A stretch of DNA of 13,288 nucleotides from an uncultured Planctomycetaceae bacterium (GTDB taxonomy: Bacteria; Planctomycetota; Planctomycetia; Planctomycetales; Planctomycetaceae): the NCBI GenBank assembly GCA_903921605.1, contig CAIXQV010000373.1:1-13288 (forward strand), read 5' to 3'. Numbering within the stretch: the stretch's first letter is position 1; each line of letters begins with the position of its first letter. Under the pieces are notes generated by a model. It made no database searches and was not told where the DNA came from. It saw only the letters and a list, made by a program, of their open reading frames with translations. This document shows, one piece after another, positions 1 through 6,519 of the stretch. The position numbers and the translations under genes are program-made.

Positions 1-104
1 AACTCACGAATCGAAGCCGCGACAACATCGACGGCTTCATCATTCAGGCGGGGATTGTGTTCGTACGGACGCAGCTGTGTGAGCTGCCATTGTTCGACCT
101 TCAT
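1..104 (-). CDS. ParB/Srx-like nuclease-domain protein, N-terminus only (3' end outside window)
   Basis: Only the first 34 codons are inside the window; the gene continues leftwards past base 1. The visible residues begin MKVEQWQLTQLRPYEHNPR and run on through an NDEAVDVVAASI stretch. This matches the start of ParB/Srx-fold domains, in which an 'L.PYE.NPR.N..AV..VA.SI' block precedes the nucleotide-binding core. In phages and integrative elements this domain often stands alone or is fused to a DNA methyltransferase, and it is not evidence for chromosome partitioning. The ATG at 104-102 is preceded by a strong ribosome binding site, AAGGAAAGG, about eight bases upstream, so the start is well supported. 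The gene follows the HNH gene on the same strand after a leader of about 105 bases. Whether a methyltransferase domain follows cannot be seen. Confidence 0.72.
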   Translation of the reverse strand, partial: MKVEQWQLTQLRPYEHNPRLNDEAVDVVAASIRE

Positions 105-210
105 GGGACGACCTTTCCTTGAGACAAAGAAGCGGAAAGGGTCGGTCGGTGGTTGGATTTTGGGTTGGGTAAGTTGGTTGAGGTCGCGCCTGTTTCAGGG
201 CAACGGGAAT

Positions 211-1056
211 TTAGTCCCAGAGCGTTCTCTGTTGCCCCTGAATACTAACAGGTTTTTGGGGGTGTTGGTGAGATGCAATGCGACGACACATGAGAATGAA
301 TTCCTGCTGGCTCATAGTATGCTTTGCCCGATTCACTGTCTTGGTCACGAACTGTGCATTTGATGCTGAAAAATCACCGCCTTCAGAAACCGGTACGATA
401 TGGTCCAACGCCAAATCTTCCGGGGAGAGAGAAACTCCAGAGAGAGCACACCGATATCCTTGTCGCTTCAAGATCTCTCTTGCTTCCGGCATCGAAAGGA
501 CAAATGAGGCTTTCGTCCTTTGATTCTTTCGTCTCTTGCCCGATTCTCTTCGATGCATCAGCCACGCAATGTATTTGAAAAGATCTATTCGATTCGGAAC
601 GGATCCAACGCAATTCGCTTCTCTTCGATGGCGATACAGCTGCCGTTCATTGATTACCTGGCCGATTTGAGTCGAGTTCAAAAGCTGCAGGAGATCCCCG
701 AGGCGAAGGTTTCTGTAATGCTCTAGTCCAGAGCACGTGTTCGCCACGCTTGAACACTCAGCATCAACCGATATTCCCATGTGTTCTTCCTTCGACTTCG
801 CTCCGTTTTGCCCTTTGCGGATGCAATCGATTTGATGATCGCTGACCTCCAATCCATTGACTTCTCGGATGAACCTTGCCGGTGAGATGTCCGCAACCTC
901 GGTTTTTGTTTCGCACGAATACACCAGGCGGTCAAACAGCAAGCGATTGCGCGATGCCATCGCTTGCGAAGTGTCTGCCGCATCCGGTGCTTCATGTTTG
1001 AGGCTTTGATCGCCCGCTCCATGGCTACATCCCATTGCGTATTGTTGATCATTCAT
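211..1056 (-). CDS. HNH endonuclease domain protein
   Basis: The 281-residue protein has a C-terminal HNH nuclease module at about residues 195-255: a single Cys in YRCALSG (C203), then LALDHIVPVSEGG (D218, H219), then N233 and a closing NRAKHTMSQQEF block (N242, K245). This is the usual 'C..sG...lDHivP.s.GG....N.q.....N..K....ef' HNH pattern, which makes metal-dependent nicks or breaks in DNA. The zinc-knuckle cysteines of some HNH families are missing, so this is a minimal HNH. The N-terminal 180 residues match no family I recognise; a basic stretch, HRRESGKRRKNQRTK, just before the nuclease may bind DNA. The start ATG has TAGGAG about six bases upstream. HNH genes in phages commonly sit near terminase genes and assist packaging; no terminase is visible here, so that role is only a possibility. 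Confidence 0.85.
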   Translation of the reverse strand: MNDQQYAMGCSHGAGDQSLKHEAPDAADTSQAMASRNRLLFDRLVYSCETKTEVADISPARFIREVNGLEVSDHQIDCIRKGQNGAKSKEEHMGISVDAECSSVANTCSGLEHYRNLRLGDLLQLLNSTQIGQVINERQLYRHRREANCVGSVPNRIDLFKYIAWLMHRRESGKRRKNQRTKASFVLSMPEAREILKRQGYRCALSGVSLSPEDLALDHIVPVSEGGDFSASNAQFVTKTVNRAKHTMSQQEFILMCRRIASHQHPQKPVSIQGQQRTLWD

Positions 1057-1173
1057 GAAGACTCCTAATCTCAGGACCGACGAAAGAAACTGTCCCTGCC
1101 CTTGCGACTGTTCCCAATGGCCTCAGGAAACGATTTGGCCCGGGAAGTACCTAATCGCCTGACCACCTTCATC

Positions 1174-1313
1174 GGACCAACTTGCGGACCGGACCCAACG
1201 GACCCGCTGGCTGAGATCATCGGACCGGACCGGACCCTATATATAGGGTCCGGTCCGGTCCGATGATCGCTATGGGACCAACTCAATTTGGTCCGATCGG
1301 GTCCGCTTGGTCC
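1174..1313. repeat. Field of 14 GGWCC pentamers (iteron-like), candidate replication origin
   Basis: Fourteen GGACC or GGTCC pentamers occur in 140 bases, starting at 1174, 1186, 1191, 1200, 1222, 1227, 1232, 1247, 1252, 1257, 1275, 1290, 1300 and 1309. Left of the central palindrome all are GGACC; to the right GGTCC dominates. The sub-site GGACCAA-6 bp-TTGGTCC (1275-1294) is a further inverted repeat. The field covers the last ten or so codons of the primase-helicase gene and the space before the HNH gene. Dense short repeats beside a replication initiator gene are the classical layout of iteron origins, so an origin is my preferred reading. A regulatory or terminator role remains possible. 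Confidence 0.6.
1215..1268. repeat. Perfect 54-bp palindrome with TATATATA centre
   Basis: Every base from 1215 to 1241 pairs with its partner from 1268 back to 1242, giving two 27-bp arms with no spacer. The arms contain three tandem GGACC units followed by CC, and the centre (1238-1245) is TATATATA. As DNA it could extrude as a cruciform that melts easily at its AT centre. As RNA it would make a very stable hairpin between the primase-helicase and HNH genes. No T-run follows it in the direction of transcription, so it is not a standard intrinsic terminator. Confidence 0.9.
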
Positions 1314-3214
1314 GATGCTCGCGGACGCACACCTTCAAACGTTCTTCCTCCTTTAATCACTGAACAGGACTCCACGCGTCCGTCCTGCATGAGCTCCTCC
1401 AGTACCTCTTCAAATCGATCCGAATTCAGTCGTGCCAGCAAACGCAGCGCTTTCCGTGTTTCGCCTTCCGGTCGACTGCAGATTGCCTTCCAGACCACCT
1501 CCTGATGCCGACTCGACTGCGCCATGCGACGAACCTCCTGACGCTGTTCCTGCCGTTCCACAACCTGCATTTCCCGATCTTCTATCACCTGCTGACCGCT
1601 CATGACAGAGACCTCCCAGCGACGCTGCTGACCGCCCTGACGTGTCCCTTCCTCGATATCAATGCCCCAGAGACCGCTGTGGCCTGCACTACCACCAGAG
1701 GAAAGCCAGAGTTCATGGTGACCTCCGTTGGCAGGGTCGTAGCGTGAGCGGCGATTGATCAGCAGCCATTGACGGACGAACTCCTGGAAGCCAGCCCACG
1801 CGATGTTGTCGAGCTCCGCGGGCTCATACGGATCGGCAATTCCTTTCCTCAGGTGATGGCACAACAGCGGCGTACAGCCAGTTTCCTGTGATAGCTTTGC
1901 CAGGGAATCCAGCAGTGCACCGACAATGAACAGATTGCTCGCGCCGTCACCGACGTTCATCATCATCAGGTAGGTCGGATCGAGAATCAGCACCTCCAGT
2001 TCATGTTCCATCACAAATGTTCGCAGGGCCTCCGTATGCTCAACCACACCCAGCTGAGGCACTTCGAAGGCCCAGATCACATTTCCGCACTGCGACAGCC
2101 GCTGCTTTTGCGAGGCGGCGATCCGACGGGCTGTTTCCTGAATTGTTGCAGCACCAGATTCACCCGACATCACGCCGACTCGCACGGCGGCTGTGACCGG
2201 AAAGTGACTCAGAAACAGTGATCCCTGACCCAGTGAAATGGCCAGATCGATGCTGATGCTTGTCTTGAGTGTTTTCTTCGGCCCGGCGATCACTCCTGGC
2301 TGACCGCGGACCAGCAGTCCGTCGATCAGGTATTCCAGATTGTATTCGCCGGAATCGAGTTGTGCGGAAGTGATTCCGGGGAATCGCTTTTTTGTCTCCT
2401 CGCGTTTCTTCGCCTGCATCTGGCCCCAGTGGTCTTCGATCAGGGCCACGGAAATCTGGTCCGGCTGGTAACGGGCCAGGCTGCCGGCGATGCCGCGGAC
2501 TTCCTGGATTGGAAGTGGCGGTACACAGCGATCGGTGTTCACGCGTTCGAGTGCCGCGAGGATTTCCGGTTCGGACATCCCAACACGCCGCATGGTACCG
2601 GCCAGTCGTGCCAGCGCAGCGTTTCGCTGACCAGAGGGAATCTGGTTCGCACGACTCGCAATCGTCTCGCGTTCGGTTGGACCGTTCGTCGTGCGCTGCG
2701 CATCGGTCTCTTCGAGAGCAGCCTGCAACCACGCTGGAGGTTCCGGCAGCTTGTCGCGAGACTCGTCCAGCTCCAGACCGTCGACCCACTGGTATGCTCC
2801 TTCCGCGCGGCGCGACGGCGGCAGCACGACATAGCCGCCATCGCCCCGAGTATCCACGCTGGGCGCAAGAGCACTTTGCGTATTCCGCCACGATTGCTCC
2901 GCTGGCTGTCGATAAAAACGGTGGCTGCCGCCACGAGGAGTAATCGCCATCGGACCGATGGTCAGTTCCATGGCTCGGTCAGGCCCGGGCCATGGATTCG
3001 ATGCACCGTCGATGTCCAAAACAAGCAGACCGGCCGTTGGCATCCCGATATTGGCGAGAGGAATCTCGATCCACCAGCGTTCGATCCGTGCCGGGTCGGT
3101 CGTGGCGTCCTTGAACCCATGGGCCGTCGCTGGCCGGTTGGTGCCGGGTTCGCAGGGAAAGACCGGGTAGCCAAGTTCTGCGTAACGCAGAGCGGCGGAA
3201 AGCAGGTCACTCAC
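1283..3214 (-). CDS. Primase-polymerase / RepA-like helicase fusion (replication protein)
   Basis: This 643-residue protein looks like the element's replication initiator. Residues 5-165 form a bifunctional primase/polymerase (Prim-Pol) domain: the metal-binding pair LVLDIDG (D67, D69), GGSHRFY (H98) and DTRGDGGYVVLPPS (121-134). Residues 193-250 fit the primase C-terminal helical domain (SGQRNAALARLAGTMRR onward). Residues 290-525 are a RepA/RecA-like ATPase with Walker A GPKKTLKTS (311-319), Walker B EVLILDP (407-413) and a CHHLRK motif (452-457), typical of hexameric RepA-type helicases. A basic, Glu/Gln-rich linker and a probable winged helix (571-630) finish it. The start is GTG at 3214: an in-frame TGA lies 12 bases upstream, leaving no earlier option. 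GAGG and GGAGG lie upstream as ribosome sites. The gene's 3' end runs into the GGWCC repeat field, so the last residues (DQADPIGPN) are encoded by repeat DNA. Confidence 0.88.
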   Translation of the reverse strand: MSDLLSAALRYAELGYPVFPCEPGTNRPATAHGFKDATTDPARIERWWIEIPLANIGMPTAGLLVLDIDGASNPWPGPDRAMELTIGPMAITPRGGSHRFYRQPAEQSWRNTQSALAPSVDTRGDGGYVVLPPSRRAEGAYQWVDGLELDESRDKLPEPPAWLQAALEETDAQRTTNGPTERETIASRANQIPSGQRNAALARLAGTMRRVGMSEPEILAALERVNTDRCVPPLPIQEVRGIAGSLARYQPDQISVALIEDHWGQMQAKKREETKKRFPGITSAQLDSGEYNLEYLIDGLLVRGQPGVIAGPKKTLKTSISIDLAISLGQGSLFLSHFPVTAAVRVGVMSGESGAATIQETARRIAASQKQRLSQCGNVIWAFEVPQLGVVEHTEALRTFVMEHELEVLILDPTYLMMMNVGDGASNLFIVGALLDSLAKLSQETGCTPLLCHHLRKGIADPYEPAELDNIAWAGFQEFVRQWLLINRRSRYDPANGGHHELWLSSGGSAGHSGLWGIDIEEGTRQGGQQRRWEVSVMSGQQVIEDREMQVVERQEQRQEVRRMAQSSRHQEVVWKAICSRPEGETRKALRLLARLNSDRFEEVLEELMQDGRVESCSVIKGGRTFEGVRPRASDQADPIGPN

Positions 3215-3314
3215 GTTGGCACCTCGTCATCCTCCGCCGGCGCTACATCGATCGATCGAGAATCTGAAGAAGAATCCTGCTCTGACAGGGAGCGGGACGC
3301 ATAAAAGCCACAGA

Positions 3315-3665
3315 TCAGGCGCGCCAGAGTTCATGACGAATGGAAACGTGAGCGGCTGGTCTCGCCGTCAGGTCGATGGCAGTGCCATCACGGTGAGAGG
3401 CGAAGGTATAGAAAAACGCGTGCCCCTGTTCGCACCAGAATTCCAGCACGATCTGAGAACCGAGGTAATCTTCGCTGCGATTTGTCGGCACCACGCGCGT
3501 CGTTTCCCGCGTAACCCGGGTTTTGGTCTGTCCCTGCTCAACGATGACTTCTGCAGGATGGACATTGCGGCAGGCACAGATCGGACAGCAAAGGGAGTCA
3601 TCCGGTCCGACTGTCGCCAGCACAAATCGGACTGGAATACCGGGAGATTTTGCAGTGGTCTTCAT
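3315..3665 (-). CDS. Small Cys-rich hypothetical protein, possible zinc binding
   Basis: I do not recognise the family by name. The 116-residue product carries a CCPICAC cluster (C26, C27, C30, C32) and later FWCEQGHAFFYTFASHRDGT (C78, H82). A CxxC followed about 45 residues later by C-x3-H would make a single zinc site, and the 'W/F-C-E-x-G-H' block recurs in small phage and planctomycete proteins that I recall only as uncharacterised. No signal peptide or membrane segment is seen. I chose the ATG at 3665 because GAAAGG lies about six bases before it. The alternative ATG at 3707 is five bases after the helicase stop, would add 14 poorly protein-like residues and has no ribosome site. Position between the helicase and primase-helicase genes suggests an accessory replication role, which is inference. 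Confidence 0.68.
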   Translation of the reverse strand: MKTTAKSPGIPVRFVLATVGPDDSLCCPICACRNVHPAEVIVEQGQTKTRVTRETTRVVPTNRSEDYLGSQIVLEFWCEQGHAFFYTFASHRDGTAIDLTARPAAHVSIRHELWRA

Positions 3666-3712
3666 GGAACGCCTTTCAAACGGAGGAGGACAGGAGACAT
3701 CAAGCATCTGTT

Positions 3713-5374
3713 TCAGAACGGAACGTCGTCTTCGGAAAACGGGGACGCGACGGCAGCCGCGTCGGGAGACTCCGGCATGTCACCGAGGTCATACTTCACA
3801 ATGCGATCGAATCGCTCGCCCGCCACACTGCGGATAGTGATCGCGTGTGTGGCTCGCAGCGATCCTGCATTGGCCAGCGCCACTGCCTGCTCAGCGGAAT
3901 CGGGAACGGGATCCGAGGACCTCTGCTGCCACCACATTTCGGCTTTCTGGCGTGCAAATCCGGTATGCTCAAAGCAGATGAATTCTGACTGCCAGAGATT
4001 GAGCCCCAGCTGATAATCAACCCGCATGCTTTTGGGCGCATCAGGAGCAGCGTCTTTCTTACGATGCACGCGAAAGAACAGATCCATCACTTCATGCGTG
4101 TCTTCCGATGCCTGGCCTGAAAGAATGCCGGCCTGCGTAGCCGTGGCTTCGTGCTTTTGTCGATCGGACGGCGGAAACACGTAACCGCACTGCGGGCAGC
4201 AGGCATAGCCGCAGGCGATCACAGCCTGACAGTTCGGACATTCCTTTGCCGGAGCGTCGCCGCTGCTGGGAGGCTGTTTGGTGAGACGAATGGCATCGAC
4301 CGGGCCATGCCGCAGAATGTTGCCGCCAAAGTCGAGGATCAGGCAGTTCGGCTTTTCCGGAGCCAGACGAAAACCGCGACCCACGATCTGAATGTAGAGT
4401 CCAGGTGACATGGTCGGACGCAGCAGGACGACACAATCCGTCTGCGGCGCATCGAAGCCTTCGGTGAGGACACTGACATTGACCAGAAATTTCAGCTCCC
4501 CCGCGCAATAGCTCATGAGGAGACGGCGGCGTTCGGCGGCGGTCGTTTCGCCCGTGACCATTTCCACTTTCGCGCCGTGGACGAGTCGCAGTTTGTCAGT
4601 TACGTGCTGTCCGTGCTGAACTCCGCTGGCAAAGATCAGCACGGACCGGCGATCCTGCGTGAGCTCAACGATTTCCGAGCAGGCGGTTTCCACCAGCATG
4701 GCGTTATCCATCAGCGATTCGACTTCGGCAGCGACGAATTCACCGCTGCGAAGCTGCAGGCCGCTGGTGTCGATTTTGACACGGCCAGCTTTGGAGATCA
4801 GCGGACTCAGATAACCGGCCACGATCAGTTCCCGCACGCCGACTTCGTAACAGACGTGATTGAGCAGATGGTCGGGCGCACAGATCAGTCCGGTCTTCAG
4901 TCGATAGGGTGTGGCTGTGAACCCGACAATCCGTTGCAGGGGATTGATGCGTTTGGTCTCGCTCAAAAAACTCCGGTACATGCCTTCATCTTCAGGATGA
5001 ATCAGATGACACTCGTCGATCAGGATCAGATCCCACGGATCAAAGTCGGAGGCTTTCTTCCAGATCGACTGAATGCCGGCAAAGATCACGGGCAGATGGC
5101 GATCGCGGCGACTGAGACCGGCTGAGTACAGACCGATCTGCAGAGCCGGATTGAGCTGAATCAGCTTATCAGCGTTCTGCTCCAGCAGTTCCTTGCGATG
5201 GGCCAGAACGAGCACGCGTCCCTGCCATTGCAGCGTCGTATCGGCAGCGATTTGTGCGATGACCCAGCTCTTGCCACCGCCGGTCGGCAGCACAACACAG
5301 GGATTGTCGTCCCGAGTGCGAAGATGCTCATAGACTGCGAAAACAGCAGCTTGCTGGTACGGTCTCAGTTGCAT
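3713..5374 (-). CDS. SF2 DNA helicase (DECH box) with C-terminal zinc ribbon
   Basis: The 553-residue protein is an ATP-dependent superfamily 2 helicase of the RecQ/RecG/UvrB-like 'ResIII plus Helicase_C' layout often found in phage replication modules. All core motifs are present: LRPYQ (Q-like, 3-7), Walker A PTGGGKS (30-36), DECH (120-123), FTATPYR (152-158), LTEGFDAP (303-310) and QIVGRGFR (329-336). A four-Cys zinc ribbon follows (CPNC at 379-382, CPQC at 393-396). The remaining 150 residues are unassigned, possibly a DNA-contacting domain, and end in an acidic FSEDDVPF tail like the tails of single-strand-binding proteins. I start at ATG 5374 (MQLRPYQQ). In-frame GTG codons at 5386 and 5392 overlap or abut the stop of the upstream gene and are alternatives, the first as a GTGA overlap. 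The tight spacing implies translational coupling with the zinc-ribbon gene. Confidence 0.88.
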   Translation of the reverse strand: MQLRPYQQAAVFAVYEHLRTRDDNPCVVLPTGGGKSWVIAQIAADTTLQWQGRVLVLAHRKELLEQNADKLIQLNPALQIGLYSAGLSRRDRHLPVIFAGIQSIWKKASDFDPWDLILIDECHLIHPEDEGMYRSFLSETKRINPLQRIVGFTATPYRLKTGLICAPDHLLNHVCYEVGVRELIVAGYLSPLISKAGRVKIDTSGLQLRSGEFVAAEVESLMDNAMLVETACSEIVELTQDRRSVLIFASGVQHGQHVTDKLRLVHGAKVEMVTGETTAAERRRLLMSYCAGELKFLVNVSVLTEGFDAPQTDCVVLLRPTMSPGLYIQIVGRGFRLAPEKPNCLILDFGGNILRHGPVDAIRLTKQPPSSGDAPAKECPNCQAVIACGYACCPQCGYVFPPSDRQKHEATATQAGILSGQASEDTHEVMDLFFRVHRKKDAAPDAPKSMRVDYQLGLNLWQSEFICFEHTGFARQKAEMWWQQRSSDPVPDSAEQAVALANAGSLRATHAITIRSVAGERFDRIVKYDLGDMPESPDAAAVASPFSEDDVPF

Positions 5375-5382
5375 GATCGACT

Positions 5383-5622
5383 TCACTCCCACCCCAGCAT
5401 TTCAAATCCTTCAGCCAGCCGATCTTCGTAAGAAGACTCACCATCCGGATCGTCGTCGCATGGGCCGGTCTCCTCATCGCACTCGTCCGGATGCACGTAC
5501 ATCAGAACCGACTGCTCTTTCACACTTTCGGAACGACAGTAAAAACACGTTTGGTATCCGTGCGGCAACGTCGCACGGCAGTCGTTACAGACCGTCGCGC
5601 GCACATATCGTTTGCGTCGCAT
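5383..5622 (-). CDS. Small zinc-ribbon protein with acidic tail
   Basis: The 79-residue product begins with a basic MRRKRYVRAT stretch, then a four-Cys zinc ribbon, CNDC (12-15) and CFYC (26-29), with a 10-residue knuckle. The C-terminal half is strongly acidic (PDECDEETGPCDDDPDGE) and ends EGFEMLGWE. The function is unknown. A basic-zinc-acidic layout would suit a nucleic-acid-binding adaptor or a DNA-mimic-like tail, but that is speculation. It starts three bases after the resolvase gene, with GGAGG and AGGAA just upstream of the ATG, and its stop lies eight bases before the helicase start or overlaps the alternative GTG start. It therefore belongs to the same operon and may work with the helicase, which has its own zinc ribbon. 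Confidence 0.72.
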   Translation of the reverse strand: MRRKRYVRATVCNDCRATLPHGYQTCFYCRSESVKEQSVLMYVHPDECDEETGPCDDDPDGESSYEDRLAEGFEMLGWE

Positions 5623-5625
5623 TTC

Positions 5626-5979
5626 CTAGCCTCCATGCGGCACGATTCGAACAATGACTTTTCCACCGTCGATCGGCGATCGCTTCCACGTATCAAGATG
5701 CACGATCTGACTGTCGTCGTGGTACGCACCACCATGTGCAAGGGCATCCAGAAGAGCCTTCTGCGAGTTATCCACGTCGCGGCGGCGACGATCAGGCGGG
5801 TAAAGGTCGATGAAAACTTCCAGTGCGCCGGACAGCGGTCGCACCCCGCGGGCCGCGAGGATCGAGCAAACCGCTATGCGGAATGCCCGACCCCCGCGAC
5901 TGATGAGCGTCCTTGCTCCCACGTGCCGCCAGTAGTGATTGGCGGACGGCGGAAACGGCAGTTCGAGTTCCATAGTCAT
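5626..5979 (-). CDS. rusA: RusA-family Holliday junction resolvase
   Basis: The 117-residue length and motif order fit RusA, a dimeric nuclease that cuts four-way DNA junctions in phage recombination. The opening LPFPPSANHYWRH is the usual RusA N-terminus. The catalytic block is PDRRRRDVDNSQKALLDAL, with acidic residues D68 and D70, N71, K74 and D78, followed by HDDSQI (D88, D89). It closes with VIVRI. All expected acidic residues are present, so it should be active. I use the ATG at 5979 because AGGGA stands five bases before it. GTG at 6000 would add seven untypical residues, and the ATG at 5973 is a further choice. An imperfect hairpin (6005-6033) lies in its leader, between it and the DUF669 gene. 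Confidence 0.85.
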   Translation of the reverse strand: MTMELELPFPPSANHYWRHVGARTLISRGGRAFRIAVCSILAARGVRPLSGALEVFIDLYPPDRRRRDVDNSQKALLDALAHGGAYHDDSQIVHLDTWKRSPIDGGKVIVRIVPHGG

Positions 5980-6004
5980 CACGTCCCTGCCACGACTCAC
6001 TGAA

Positions 6005-6033
6005 CACGGTGCAACGCATGACGCTGCGCCGTG
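6005..6033. repeat. Imperfect hairpin in the leader of the resolvase gene
   Basis: Two 12-base arms (6005-6016 and 6022-6033, CACGGTGCAACG and CGCTGCGCCGTG) match at 10 of 12 positions as an inverted repeat around a five-base loop. In the leftward transcript one mismatch becomes a G-U pair. It lies 25 bases before the resolvase start codon in an 84-base intergenic space, the widest within the central part of this operon. It could slow or partly stop transcription or alter translation of the resolvase. No T-run follows. Confidence 0.4.
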
Positions 6034-6063
6034 CTGATCCCTGTCACACCGAGATTTGCCTCG

Positions 6064-6516
6064 TTATCTTCGCCATGGCGGCGTCGCTGTGGCCGCCTGC
6101 TGAGGCTGCACCGTAGTCACTTCGCGTTTCGCGTAGCCTTTGATCTCGTTCGTCAGGTCACCGGTATCCGGACGTTTGCGGCAACGAACGTTGATGACCA
6201 GTGGCAGGTTGTGGAGTTCCACTGAGTCCTGCGGAGTCAGCACGCCGACAGCTCGGCAGACGGCAGACAACTCTGCCTTCGCAATCTGAACGGCCGTCTG
6301 GTTCGGGTTGTCCAGATTGAGTCGTGCCCAAAGGAATCGGCCCTTGTACTCGCCTTCCAGTATCTGAAACGTCAACTGCAGATAACTGCCGAACCCCGAC
6401 TTGGTCGGTTTCGTTTCTGAGTCAGTGATCATGGCCGCATATTTTCCGGCCGGGATCGCTTCAAACTCCGTTGTGGGCTCAACGTGATTCGCGTTGAAGT
6501 TGTGCAGATCAGCCAT
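6064..6516 (-). CDS. DUF669-family phage ssDNA-binding/annealing-associated protein
   Basis: The 150-residue protein has the features of DUF669: an opening MADLHNFNANHVEP with a proline-rich 'p.g.Y.a.i..se.k.tk.g' block (FEAIPAGKYAAMITDSETKP), then GSYLQLTFQILEGEYKGRFLW, then ARLNLDNPN and a late GYAKRE. This family is found in many tailed phages beside Sak4-type recombinases, where it is thought to act as a single-strand DNA-binding protein. That is exactly the arrangement here, with the Sak4-like gene only three bases upstream. The C-terminal ATATPPWRR tail is short and flexible; the acidic tail of bacterial SSB is absent. The ATG at 6516 has GGGAG about nine bases upstream, inside the end of the Sak4 gene, so translation of the two is probably coupled. 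Confidence 0.82.
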   Translation of the reverse strand: MADLHNFNANHVEPTTEFEAIPAGKYAAMITDSETKPTKSGFGSYLQLTFQILEGEYKGRFLWARLNLDNPNQTAVQIAKAELSAVCRAVGVLTPQDSVELHNLPLVINVRCRKRPDTGDLTNEIKGYAKREVTTVQPQQAATATPPWRR

Positions 6517-6519
6517 GAG

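Noticed and set aside
1215..1268. Intrinsic terminator reading of the palindrome
   Set aside because: The stem is longer than usual for a terminator, the loop is AT-rich, and no T-run follows on the leftward strand.
1071..1286. A 71-codon leftward frame covering the GGWCC repeat field
   Set aside because: It starts at TTG overlapping the primase-helicase stop, has no good ribosome site, and its GP-rich translation simply reflects the repeats.
2360..3304. A 314-codon rightward frame opposite the primase-helicase gene
   Set aside because: It is a shadow frame: no domain motifs, Arg/Cys-rich composition, and it lies wholly antisense to a gene with strong motifs.
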